DNA from: Brenneria goodwinii
Lineage (GTDB): Bacteria > Pseudomonadota > Gammaproteobacteria > Enterobacterales > Enterobacteriaceae
Direction: 5' to 3'
DNA length: 64,000 bases
Assembly: GCF_002291445.1 (NCBI RefSeq)
Contig: NZ_CP014137.1
Location: 2,542,001-2,606,000, forward strand
Part shown: positions 17,594-26,073 of the stretch, one piece after another
Numbering within the stretch: the first letter of the stretch is position 1
Layout: every line of letters starts with the position of its first letter
The notes under the pieces: model-generated
What the model was told of the DNA's origin: nothing
Seen by the model: the letters and a program-made list of their open reading frames with translations, nothing else
Database searches by the model: none
Made by a program: the position numbers and the translations under genes

Positions 17594-17879
17594 ACATTTT
17601 CGAGCAGGATCACAATGTCGATCGTTGTGCGGATCGTTGGATTTCACACCGACGACGGCGCCACGCGTCGCGGGTTTGCCTCTTCTACCCGGCTGCCCCG
17701 TCCTCTAGCGCGCGCAGCGCGCCACCGCTAATGCGCTGAGCAATAGCCCGTGTATCTCGTGATGGATTTGTCGTCACAGCCATTGTTATTGCGCCCGCGC
17801 GCTATGGTAGGATTAGGCGCGTTATCAATGGTTTTTCGCGGGCAAAAAATACATTCGATCAATACTTTGAGGTGGTGGC

Positions 17880-18536
17880 GTGGCAGAAGAAATAAAGTCT
17901 AAACGTAAACGTGACCCGGCACTTACCCAGGCGAGGATCCTGGCCGCTGCAAGCAAAGAGTTTGCAGAGAAAGGATTTGACGGCGCCCGCGTTGAGCAGA
18001 TCGCCAGTCTGGCTGACATCAATAAACAACTTATTTATCATTATTTTAATAATAAGGACGAGCTTTTCACCCGCGTGCTGGAAGACGCCTATCGGGGGAT
18101 TCGCAAGGAAGAGGCGGCGCTACAACTGGATCATCTGCCCGCCGATGAGGCGATTTTACAACTGGTGGATTTTACCTGGCGCTACTACCTGGAGCATCCC
18201 GAATTTATCCGGCTGCTAAGTAGCGAGAACCAGCAAAAGGCGCGTCACCTGAAAGCCTCGCGCAATATTGACGATATCAATCTAAGCTGGCAAGGGATCT
18301 CGCAGTCGCTACTCAGCCGCGGCGAACGGGAAGGCACCGTAAAAGCAGGGTTGGACGCCATGCAGTTGAACATTTCGATTTCCGCTCTCGGATTTTTCTA
18401 TCTAATAAACTGCTCCACCCTTTCCATCGTCTACCAGCAGGATCTCACCGCGCCGGAAGCGTTGGATAAACGATTGGCCGCCATGCGCGACGCCATCGCC
18501 TGCTGGATACGGCCAACGCCATCACCCGCTGACTGA
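17880..18536 (+). CDS. TetR/AcrR-family transcriptional regulator
   Basis: DNA-binding regulator of 218 aa. The TetR N-terminal helix-turn-helix spans about 14-62 (FAEKGFDGARVEQIA, then LIYHYFNNKDELF). The C-terminal ligand domain is alpha-helical and has no recognised ligand. It starts with GTG, with GAGG 7 nt upstream. Divergent from the five-gene catabolic operon, with two palindromes of a single type in the 411-bp gap, it is very probably the operon's repressor and its own. Confidence 0.87.
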   Translation: MAEEIKSKRKRDPALTQARILAAASKEFAEKGFDGARVEQIASLADINKQLIYHYFNNKDELFTRVLEDAYRGIRKEEAALQLDHLPADEAILQLVDFTWRYYLEHPEFIRLLSSENQQKARHLKASRNIDDINLSWQGISQSLLSRGEREGTVKAGLDAMQLNISISALGFFYLINCSTLSIVYQQDLTAPEALDKRLAAMRDAIACWIRPTPSPAD

Positions 18537-18775
18537 ATTGCCAGCCACAGCGGCACTAGCGGGATTTAATTCCCGCAGGCGCCGCCGATATGTGACAAAA
18601 CACTTTTGCTCGCAATTTCATTGCCTTGTATCCCAGCCCTAGCCGAATGCTTCCCATCACGATAACCAACGCCTCGGCCAGGTATCATAATCTGCCGATA
18701 GCTATACGCGTTCCCCCTTGTCATCAGCTAAGCTGCGCCGGTCAAAGGGATAGTTGAAGTCTGAAAGCGCTATGC

Positions 18776-18805
18776 ATTATGCTATTGTTAGCTTGCTAGC
18801 ATAAT
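18776..18805. promoter_or_regulatory. 9-bp inverted repeat upstream of the GntR gene
   Basis: ATTATGCTA (18776-18784) and TAGCATAAT (18797-18805) are perfectly complementary with a 12-nt spacer, ending 46 bp before the GntR start codon. It could be an autoregulatory operator or a leader hairpin. No matching copy was seen before the downstream ABC gene. Confidence 0.4.
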
Positions 18806-18851
18806 TCCCATGTTCGTTGGCCACGCCGTCATTCTGCTAAAGAAGGTTCCC

Positions 18852-19529
18852 ATGCTCAAAGGAATGTCCATTTCACGAAAAACGCTCCATAGCGAGATTG
18901 CGGATCTTATTCGTGAAATGATCGTCAGCGGCGAACTGGAGCCGGGCAGCCGGATACCCGAAAAAGCGCTGTGCGAACAGTTTGAGATATCGCGAACGCC
19001 GCTGCGCGAAGCGCTTAAAGTTCTTGCCACCGAAGGGATGATTGTTCTGCTGCCTCAGCGCGGCGCCCGCGTCGCCACGCTGACGGACGACGAGCTGTTT
19101 GAAATATTCCCCATTATTGCCAGTCTGGAAGGACTGGCCGGCGAAATAGCCTGCCAGCACATTACCGGCGACGAGTTGACCCATATCGAGCAACTGCATA
19201 ACGCCATGCTGCAGGCTTACCAGCAGCTCGACAGACTGGAGTATTCCAGGCTGAATCGGGAAATTCATTTAGCCATATTTGCCGCAACGCATAACCAGTC
19301 GTTGATCGCGCTGTACCATAATCTTGAACTGCGCATTAGAAATATTCGCCATACCATACGGCAACTTCCCCAGGACTGGCGGTTAGCGGTGCAGGAACAT
19401 GAAGAGATCCTGCAGTGCCTGCGGGAAAAAAATGCGGAGCAACTGGCGGCCACGCTGCGCAAGCATGTGATGAGCACCGCAAACGCCGTACGTAACGCCG
19501 TCAATACATCCACCACCAGCCATCACTAG
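18852..19529 (+). CDS. GntR-family regulator, FCD (FadR-like) subgroup
   Basis: Regulator of 225 aa with a winged helix at the N-terminus (about 9-75; GSRIPEKALCEQFEISRTPLREALKVL) and an all-helical FCD ligand domain (about 85-215). FCD members sense organic or amino acids, often through a bound metal. I chose the ATG at 18852, which has AAGAAGG 6 nt upstream; an ATG at 18810 lacks a ribosome site. It is transcribed toward the amino-acid ABC genes that start 300 bp later, so it probably controls that uptake system. The gap 19530-19830 shows no site I can name. Confidence 0.85.
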   Translation: MLKGMSISRKTLHSEIADLIREMIVSGELEPGSRIPEKALCEQFEISRTPLREALKVLATEGMIVLLPQRGARVATLTDDELFEIFPIIASLEGLAGEIACQHITGDELTHIEQLHNAMLQAYQQLDRLEYSRLNREIHLAIFAATHNQSLIALYHNLELRIRNIRHTIRQLPQDWRLAVQEHEEILQCLREKNAEQLAATLRKHVMSTANAVRNAVNTSTTSHH

Positions 19530-19830
19530 CAGTCATAACTTTTATTTATATTTCCCGCCATTAACCATATTACGCATATCTCGCGTTAATTAACTGAATT
19601 ATAAGGCTAACCGTCCGTTAAAGCCGGCAATATTCGCCGTCTTTTCGGCGTTTCTGCAAAATGAATTAATTATACATTATTATTTTTTATTGACCGTCTC
19701 CGCGAAACTGATCGATTATCGACCAATCGAACTCCCGCTGCGCTTTGTTTACCGGATTGAATAACCTCGGCGAAACGCGAGTCGGCCATCAGTATGAAAG
19801 AGCAATTAACTCTATTTACGCGGAGCAACC

Positions 19831-20739
19831 ATGAAACGACAGATATTGGCTACATCCCTGTGCACGCTCATTCTGACTACGGCATCGGCCGGCGCCGAGG
19901 AGTTGCAGGGAACATTAAAAAAAATCGCCGATAGCGGCCAGATAACCGTGGGACACCGCGACGGCGCGGTTCCCTTTTCCTACTACGACGACGATCAGAA
20001 ACCGATCGGCTACGCGATGGATATCTGCGCCGCGGTGGTCGACGCGGTAAAAACCAAGCTGAACAAGTCCGACCTGGCGGTCAGCACCATGCCGGTCACC
20101 GGCACGACGCGCATTCCGCTGCTGACCAACGGCACCATTGATATGGAATGCGGCACCACCACCAACAACGCGGAGCGTCAAAAGCAGGTGACCTTCTCCA
20201 CCACCTATTTCGTCGCCGCCGTGCGGATTCTTGCCAAGAAATCCGCGCCGGTGGCGTCAATGGCGGATCTAAAGGGCAAAACCGTCGTCACGCTGGCGGG
20301 CACCACCAGCGTCAGGATTATCAATGACGCGAATAACGCCGAGAAATTGGGCATGACCATTCTTTCCGCCAAAGATCTGGCCGAAGGCATGCTAACGCTG
20401 GAAACCGGCCGGGCCGCCGCCTTAATTTTCGATGACGTTTCCCTGGCCGGCGCCCGGGCAACGGCCAAGAATCCCGACGACTACCAGATTTCGACAGAAC
20501 CGCTCTCGGTAGAACCCTATGGCATCATGCTGCGCCGTAACGACGAGCAGTTTAAGGCGCTGGTCAATACCACCATTGAAGGGTTGTACAGCAGCGGCGC
20601 CATTACCGCGCTCTACGATAAATGGTTTACTCAGCCGATCCCGCCGAAAAACGTCAATATGAACTTCCCGATGTCGACGCAGTTGCAGAAAGCGATCGCT
20701 CATCCAACCGACGATCCGGATCCTGAGCTTTACCGCTAA
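19831..20739 (+). CDS. amino-acid ABC transporter, periplasmic binding protein (GltI-like)
   Basis: Periplasmic solute-binding protein of 302 aa with a Sec signal peptide (about 1-22, ending ASAGA) and the type 2 periplasmic fold of family 3 binding proteins: ITVGHRDGAVPFSYYDDDQKPIGYAMDI region near 35-62, and GTTSVR near 153. Closest by pattern to glutamate/aspartate binding proteins. Ribosome site GGAG lies 6 nt before the ATG. It heads an operon with two permeases; no ATPase gene follows. The ligand is likely an acidic amino acid or a similar small compound, but this is inference from family. Confidence 0.85.
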   Translation: MKRQILATSLCTLILTTASAGAEELQGTLKKIADSGQITVGHRDGAVPFSYYDDDQKPIGYAMDICAAVVDAVKTKLNKSDLAVSTMPVTGTTRIPLLTNGTIDMECGTTTNNAERQKQVTFSTTYFVAAVRILAKKSAPVASMADLKGKTVVTLAGTTSVRIINDANNAEKLGMTILSAKDLAEGMLTLETGRAAALIFDDVSLAGARATAKNPDDYQISTEPLSVEPYGIMLRRNDEQFKALVNTTIEGLYSSGAITALYDKWFTQPIPPKNVNMNFPMSTQLQKAIAHPTDDPDPELYR

Positions 20740-20862
20740 GAAACAGACCCATATTACTTTGCTATCGACGCATGCGATTTAGCGCCATATCCAGGGAATC
20801 ACGTCGGCGGCACATAGGCCGACAAACGCTGTAAATAATAAGAATGGCTAGTTTGAGAAACG

Positions 20863-21609
20863 ATGAATTACAACTGGAACTGGAACATATTTTTCGATAT
20901 GTCGCTTGATGGGACCAACAGTTACTGGCAAACGCTGGTGATGGGTCTTGGCTGGACGGCCGTTACGGCCGTCTGCGCCTTTAGCATCGCGCTATTGCTG
21001 GGTTCGCTGGCGGGCATCGCCCGCAATACGCCGTTTGCCATCCTGAATCGCTGCGGCAGCGCATTCGTCGAGCTATTCCGTAATATTCCGTTGTTAATGC
21101 AAATGTTTCTCTGGTACTTCGTCTTGCCGGAAGCGCTGCCTGAATCGGCGGGCAACTGGCTAAAACAGTTGCCTAACGCGCAGTTTTATACCGCAACGCT
21201 CTGTCTGGGCTGCTATCACGGCGCGCGCATGGCGGAAGTGGTGCGCGCCGGGCTGGAAAGCCTGTCCAAAGGACAACGCATGGCCGGGCAGGCATTGGGA
21301 TTAACGCTGCCGCAAACTTATCGCTTCGTGTTACTGCCGGTGGCGTTTCGTATCGTGATGCCGGCCATCACCTCGGAATTTCTCAGCTGTACTAAAAACA
21401 CCTCGGTTGCGCTGGCTATCGGCCTGGTGGAACTCACCGGCAGCGCCCGCGCCATGCAGGAAAACAGTTTTCAGGTGTTTGAAGCCTTTACCGCCGCCAC
21501 CGTGCTTTACCTGCTGCTTAACCTGATCATCGTCTTTGTCATGCGCAGTATGGAAAAAAGAGCGGCGCTGCCGGGATTCGGTATGGATCAGAACCGGAAG
21601 AAGGGGTGA
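20863..21609 (+). CDS. amino-acid ABC transporter permease (GltJ-like)
   Basis: Inner-membrane permease of 248 aa of the HisMQ family. It begins with the MNYNWNWNIFF type of N-terminus typical of GltJ, has about five membrane spans, and carries the EAA-type coupling loop (MAGQALGLTLPQTYRFVLLPVAFRI, about 143-167) that docks on the ATPase. A 4-bp gap separates its stop from the next permease start. It forms the membrane channel with the product of 21614-22306. Confidence 0.85.
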   Translation: MNYNWNWNIFFDMSLDGTNSYWQTLVMGLGWTAVTAVCAFSIALLLGSLAGIARNTPFAILNRCGSAFVELFRNIPLLMQMFLWYFVLPEALPESAGNWLKQLPNAQFYTATLCLGCYHGARMAEVVRAGLESLSKGQRMAGQALGLTLPQTYRFVLLPVAFRIVMPAITSEFLSCTKNTSVALAIGLVELTGSARAMQENSFQVFEAFTAATVLYLLLNLIIVFVMRSMEKRAALPGFGMDQNRKKG

Positions 21610-21613
21610 CATC

Positions 21614-22306
21614 ATGCTGACGGGATTTGATTTTCAGACCATCGGCAACGCCCTGCCCTATCTGTTTCTGACCGGCATGAGCTTTACGCTGAAGTTAACC
21701 TTCTTCGCCACGGCGCTGGGCATTGTCTTCGGCACGCTGCTGGCGATAATGCGCCTGTCCCGATTCAAGGCGCTGGCCATGCTGGCCGCGGGTTATGTCA
21801 ACCTATTGCGCTCGCTGCCGCTGGTGCTGGTGATCTTCTGGTTCTATTTTCTGGTGCCCTATATTCTGCAATGGATTACCGGCGCCGCTTTTCCGGTCAG
21901 GGTCGATCCCTTCTGGTCATCGGTCATCACCTTTACGCTGTTCGAAGCCTGCTATTTTTGCGAAATCGTCCGTTCCGGCATTCAGTCGCTGCCCGGCGGC
22001 CAGTCTCAGGCGTCGCTGGCGCTGGGATTGACCGGGAGGCAAACCATGCTGTACATCATTCTGCCCCAGGCCATGCGCAACATGCTGCCGCTGTTCCTGA
22101 CCCAGACCATCATCCTGTTTCAGGACACCTCGCTGGTGTATGTCCTGTCGATTACCGATTTTCTTGGCGCGGCCGCCAAGGTCGCCCAGCGCGACGGGCG
22201 TTTGCTGGAAATGTATCTGTTCGCCGCCGCCGTTTATTTCGTCATTTCCTATCTGGCGTCTCAAGCGGTGCGACAACTGCAAAAACGCACCGCCATTATC
22301 CGTTGA
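21614..22306 (+). CDS. amino-acid ABC transporter permease (GltK-like)
   Basis: Second HisMQ-family permease, 230 aa, with about five membrane spans and the coupling loop QASLALGLTGRQTMLYIILP. The start at 21614 fits the family N-terminus (GLTxFDF style) and follows the previous stop by 4 bp with GGGGTGA as ribosome site; the frame is open further upstream inside the preceding gene but is not coding there. In the E. coli gltIJKL operon the next gene is the ATPase gltL; here a PLP enzyme follows after 126 bp. Confidence 0.85.
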   Translation: MLTGFDFQTIGNALPYLFLTGMSFTLKLTFFATALGIVFGTLLAIMRLSRFKALAMLAAGYVNLLRSLPLVLVIFWFYFLVPYILQWITGAAFPVRVDPFWSSVITFTLFEACYFCEIVRSGIQSLPGGQSQASLALGLTGRQTMLYIILPQAMRNMLPLFLTQTIILFQDTSLVYVLSITDFLGAAAKVAQRDGRLLEMYLFAAAVYFVISYLASQAVRQLQKRTAIIR

Positions 22307-22432
22307 ACCATGATGAAATCCGGGGATCAGAACATGCAATGCCTTACCGCGCGAGATTTCCGGCGGCGATCCTCCGCCTACGACCAGCAAGATGCAGGGG
22401 ATCGCTCTTTTTCAAACAGATTGGTGAATTAA

Positions 22433-23656
22433 ATGCCCATAACACAACATAACGACCAGACCGGCGATGCCGAGGTCACCGAAGAAAACGGCGCGCTGTT
22501 GCGCCTTTGCGCCGCGCGTCTTAACACCTTGCGGAACGATCGCATCGTGCTTTACGCCGGGGCCAATTTACCCAGTGAAGCGGCGATCGCCGCCTATTCG
22601 CCGGCGCTGAGCGCCTATCCGGCCATGGGCCCACGTTTTGCCAAGGAACAGCCGGACACCGATCTGGTATCCAAACTGGAAATCGCCGTGGAAAACGAAA
22701 TCAATGCGCTGTTCGGTTCGCAATGGGCGGAAACGCGCCTGGCGAACTGCACGATGGCGAATCTGGCGGTGTTCCATGCGTTTTCTCAACCCGGCGATCT
22801 GCTGCTGGCCCCGGCCGCGGCCCATGGCGGCCACTTAAGCCAGCGGCGCGGAGGAACCCCTGAACTGGCGGGGCTGAAGGTGACGGATCTTCCGTACGAC
22901 GCGGAAAACGACGGCCTGGATGCCGCGGCCGCCGCCGAGATGATCCTCGCCGAAAAACCCAAACTGGTGATGCTGGGCCGTTCCGTGATGATCAAGGCCG
23001 ACGATATCGCGCCCGTGGTCGCCAGCGCGCACCGGGTCGGCGGTAAAGTCATTTTCGATGCGTCCCATGTGTTAGGGCTTATTGCGGGCGGGATGTTTCC
23101 CAATCCGCTGGCGCTGGGTGTCGATATCATGACCAGTTCGACCTATAAAACATTCCCAGGGCGTCCGCACAGCATAATCGCCGGCCATGATGCGCAAGAT
23201 CGCCAGCTTCTGTCGCAGTTAATCGAAAGCCGGATGATCGCCAATGGCGATGCCGGTTGTCTTCCGTCGTTATTGGTTACCCTGATGGAAACCCGCCGGA
23301 ACGGCGCCGACTATGCGCGGCAAATTTGCCGCAACACGGCCGCGATGGCCGACGCGCTGCGAGCCGCGGGCGTAGCGGTGATTGCCGCGCGACCGCCGCA
23401 AACCGCCACCCATCAGCTATTAATCCCGATGGATTCATCGCTGTCGCCGAAAGCAACCATTACCGCCCTTGAACAGCACGGCATTTTGGTCGGCACCTGC
23501 GCCGATCCGCGGGCGCTGAATGAATTCGCGCTGCGCGTCGGCACGCAATTTATGACGCGGCAAGGGAAAAACGAAACGGACTTTGCGGCCATCGCCCAAA
23601 TGCTGGCGGCGCTGCTGGAGAAAACGGCGCAAGGCCGTATGCGCTATCGGGGATAA
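22433..23656 (+). CDS. serine hydroxymethyltransferase-like PLP enzyme
   Basis: Fold-type I PLP enzyme of 407 aa related to glycine/serine hydroxymethyltransferase. The PLP aspartate and neighbouring His are in FDASHVLGL (about 203-209), and the Schiff-base lysine is Lys239 in SSTYKTFPG, where GlyA has THKTLRGPR. The resemblance to GlyA is clear but distant, and the tetrahydrofolate-binding parts look poorly kept, so an aldolase, racemase or related reaction on a beta-hydroxy or alpha-substituted amino acid is as likely as folate-dependent serine cleavage. It follows the amino-acid ABC genes on the same strand and may act on the imported compound. The ribosome site is weak. Confidence 0.75.
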   Translation: MPITQHNDQTGDAEVTEENGALLRLCAARLNTLRNDRIVLYAGANLPSEAAIAAYSPALSAYPAMGPRFAKEQPDTDLVSKLEIAVENEINALFGSQWAETRLANCTMANLAVFHAFSQPGDLLLAPAAAHGGHLSQRRGGTPELAGLKVTDLPYDAENDGLDAAAAAEMILAEKPKLVMLGRSVMIKADDIAPVVASAHRVGGKVIFDASHVLGLIAGGMFPNPLALGVDIMTSSTYKTFPGRPHSIIAGHDAQDRQLLSQLIESRMIANGDAGCLPSLLVTLMETRRNGADYARQICRNTAAMADALRAAGVAVIAARPPQTATHQLLIPMDSSLSPKATITALEQHGILVGTCADPRALNEFALRVGTQFMTRQGKNETDFAAIAQMLAALLEKTAQGRMRYRG

Positions 23657-23757
23657 CCGTCTAATCTGGTAAGAGGCTGTTCAACCAATAAAACCGATCA
23701 TTATTGATCTCAAGGCAATTATCTTTCGCAATTACGCCACTATATCTGAGACATCAG

Positions 23758-23786
23758 GCTGCCATAATAATGATCTCGATGGCAGC
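23758..23786. other. hairpin between the SHMT-like gene and dkgB
   Basis: GCTGCCAT (23758-23765) and ATGGCAGC (23779-23786) form a perfect 8-bp inverted repeat with a 13-nt loop. No T-run follows. It could end the upstream transcript with help or serve as an operator; unassigned. Confidence 0.35.
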
Positions 23787-23852
23787 AAGCCTCACGTAGC
23801 CATATGTAATCGTTGAGAAATTAAATTTTGCTATTTTTCAGGAGGTAAGAAT

Positions 23853-24659
23853 ATGACTATTCCTGCGTTTGGAGTGGGAACCTTCCGGTTGACCGGTCAG
23901 GTGGTTATTGATTCCGTACGTAATGCGCTGGATGTGGGATACCGCGCGATTGATACCGCTCAGATTTACAATAATGAAGCGGAAGTGGGCCAGGCTATCG
24001 CCGAATCCGGCATCGATCGCGATGCATTATTTATTACCACTAAAATCTGGGTGGATAATTACGCCAAAGACAAGCTGATCCCCAGCCTGCAAGAAAGTCT
24101 GAAAAAATTACGCACTAATTATGTGGATCTGACGTTAATCCACTGGCCCGCTCCCGGCAACGGCGTCGGCGTGGATGAATTCATGACCGCGCTGGCCGAA
24201 GCCAAAGCGCAGGGGTTAAGCCGTCAGATCGGCATCTCCAATTTTCCCATCGCGGAAACGCAGGCGGCGATGGCGGCGGTAGGGAAAGATCAGATCGCCA
24301 CCAATCAAATTGAATTAAGCCCCTATCTGCAAAGCCCCAAGCTGGTTTCCTTCCTGAAACAGCAGAATATCGCCATTACTTCATACATGACATTGGCGTA
24401 TGGCAAAATCCTGAAAGACAAGGTCATTAACGCCATCGCCCAGCGTCATCAGGCAACGCCGGCCCAGGTGGCGCTGGCCTGGGCGCTACAGTCCGGATTT
24501 TCGGTCATCCCGTCATCGACCAAGCGGGAAAACCTGGCCAGCAATCTACTGGCGCAACAGCTCACGCTGACGCAGGCCGATATGGCGGAAATCGCCGGCC
24601 TGGATCGCGGCGGCCGCGAAGTCAGTCCTGATGGTCTGGCTGCCCGCTGGGACGATTAA
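23853..24659 (+). CDS. dkgB: 2,5-didehydrogluconate reductase B (aldo/keto reductase)
   Basis: NADPH-dependent aldo/keto reductase of 268 aa, the length of E. coli DkgB (267). The catalytic tetrad is visible as Asp and Tyr in AIDTAQIYNNE, Lys in FITTKIW and His in LTLIHWP; the cofactor loop VIPSSTKRENL is near the C-terminus. The family reduces 2,5-diketo-D-gluconate and methylglyoxal-type carbonyls in the cytoplasm. A near-ideal ribosome site (AGGAGG) lies 6 nt before the ATG. It is followed by a strong terminator, so it is a single-gene unit. Confidence 0.92.
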   Translation: MTIPAFGVGTFRLTGQVVIDSVRNALDVGYRAIDTAQIYNNEAEVGQAIAESGIDRDALFITTKIWVDNYAKDKLIPSLQESLKKLRTNYVDLTLIHWPAPGNGVGVDEFMTALAEAKAQGLSRQIGISNFPIAETQAAMAAVGKDQIATNQIELSPYLQSPKLVSFLKQQNIAITSYMTLAYGKILKDKVINAIAQRHQATPAQVALAWALQSGFSVIPSSTKRENLASNLLAQQLTLTQADMAEIAGLDRGGREVSPDGLAARWDD

Positions 24660-24673
24660 CCGCTCGCAAACCA

Positions 24674-24745
24674 AGAACAGACAGTCGCTTTTCCCTACCC
24701 CTATTATCAGGGGCGGGGACGCGGCTGTCTGTTCTCATTTATTTT
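24674..24745 (+). terminator. terminator of dkgB
   Basis: AGAACAGACAG (24674-24684) pairs with CTGTCTGTTCT (24725-24735), 11 bp, with an inner CCCCT/AGGGG stem, followed by CATTTATTTTTC. Confidence 0.8.
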
Positions 24746-24824
24746 TCCCGTGACTTCCGGCGATAACGCGTTCCGGAATAAAACCGGAACGGTTACGGCA
24801 TTTTTCTATCAGGATCTGCTGTTG

Positions 24825-25991
24825 ATGAAACTCAATTTTCCACTGGTGGCCTTAGCCACAGGCGCATTCGCTATTGGTACCACAGAATTTTCCCCGATGG
24901 GATTATTACCGGTTATTGCACGCGGCGTCGATGTCTCCATCCCCGCCGCAGGTATGTTAATCAGTGCCTATGCGATCGGCGTAATGGTTGGCGCGCCGAT
25001 TATGACGTTATTACTGGCGCGTTATTCTCATCGCAGCGCGCTGATTTTTCTGATGAGCATTTTCACGCTGGGAAATCTGCTATCGGCACTCTCGCCCAAT
25101 TATACGGTGCTGTTGCTTTCACGATTGATTACCAGTTTGAATCACGGCGCCTTTTTTGGTCTTGGTTCGGTGGTGGCGGCAAGCGTCGTCACCCGAGATA
25201 AGCAGGCCAGCGCCGTCGCCACTATGTTTATGGGCCTGACCATTGCAAACATCGGCGGCGTTCCGGCGGCGACCTGGTTAGGAGAAATGATCGGCTGGCG
25301 TATGTCTTTTGCCGCCACATCGGCGCTGGGGCTGGTGGCGATGCTGAGTCTGCTGCTGTCATTGCCGTCGGGCAGTAAAGGGAAGCGCCCCCAGGTCCGG
25401 CAGGAGTTGGCCGTACTGACGCGCCCGGTCGTGGTGGTGTCGTTGCTGACCACCGTTCTGGGCGCCGGGGCCATGTTCACCCTGTATACCTACATTTCAC
25501 CGGTGCTGGCGACCCTCACGCATGCGTCGCCGGGTTTTATCACCGTGATGTTGGTTTTAATCGGGGTTGGCTTTTCACTGGGCAACTATTTGGGCGGGCG
25601 TCTGGCCGACCGTTCGCTTAACGGTACGCTGAAAGGGTTTTTCCTGCTGCTAATCGTGACGATGCTGGCGATCCCCTGGCTGGCCAGAAGTGAAGTCGGC
25701 GCGGCATTCAGCATGATCGTATGGGGGATGGCGACGTTCGGCGTCGTGCCGCCGCTGCAGATGAATGTCATGCGGGTGGCGCATGAAGCGCCGGGCTTGG
25801 CCTCATCGATCAATATCGGGGCATTTAACCTGGGCAATGCGTTAGGCGCCGCCGCCGGCGGCGCGGTGATCGCAGGAGGATTGGGCTATGTTTATATCCC
25901 GGTAACCGGCGCGTTGATTGCCGGCGTCGGGCTGCTGCTGGTGCTGTATTACTCCCGCGGCGCGAAAACGGCGGAGACAAAAACGGTATAA
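24825..25991 (+). CDS. MFS efflux transporter, AraJ-like (DHA1)
   Basis: Inner-membrane major facilitator of 388 aa with 12 predicted spans. The N-terminus (LVALATGAFAIGTTEFSPMGLLP) and the motif ITSLNHGAFFGLGSVVA match the AraJ/DHA1 group of sugar and drug exporters. I chose the ATG at 24825 because the first span begins at once and AGGA lies about 10 nt upstream; a GTG at 24750 would add 25 non-family residues overlapping the region right after the dkgB terminator. Substrate unknown. It ends in a strong symmetrical hairpin shared with the convergent porB gene. Confidence 0.83.
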   Translation: MKLNFPLVALATGAFAIGTTEFSPMGLLPVIARGVDVSIPAAGMLISAYAIGVMVGAPIMTLLLARYSHRSALIFLMSIFTLGNLLSALSPNYTVLLLSRLITSLNHGAFFGLGSVVAASVVTRDKQASAVATMFMGLTIANIGGVPAATWLGEMIGWRMSFAATSALGLVAMLSLLLSLPSGSKGKRPQVRQELAVLTRPVVVVSLLTTVLGAGAMFTLYTYISPVLATLTHASPGFITVMLVLIGVGFSLGNYLGGRLADRSLNGTLKGFFLLLIVTMLAIPWLARSEVGAAFSMIVWGMATFGVVPPLQMNVMRVAHEAPGLASSINIGAFNLGNALGAAAGGAVIAGGLGYVYIPVTGALIAGVGLLLVLYYSRGAKTAETKTV

Positions 25992-25997
25992 GCCAGT

Positions 25998-26034
25998 TCG
26001 GCCCTGATGCGCGCGTCTCGCATCAGGGCCGAAT
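25998..26034. terminator. perfect 15-bp palindrome between convergent genes
   Basis: TTCGGCCCTGATGCG and CGCATCAGGGCCGAA pair perfectly around a 7-nt loop, between the MFS gene (plus) and porB (minus). There is no T-run, but position and symmetry suit a bidirectional transcription end. Confidence 0.65.
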
Positions 26035-26073
26035 CGCCAAGTCACCGTTCTCCGCGGCAGGCCGTCAACCAGG

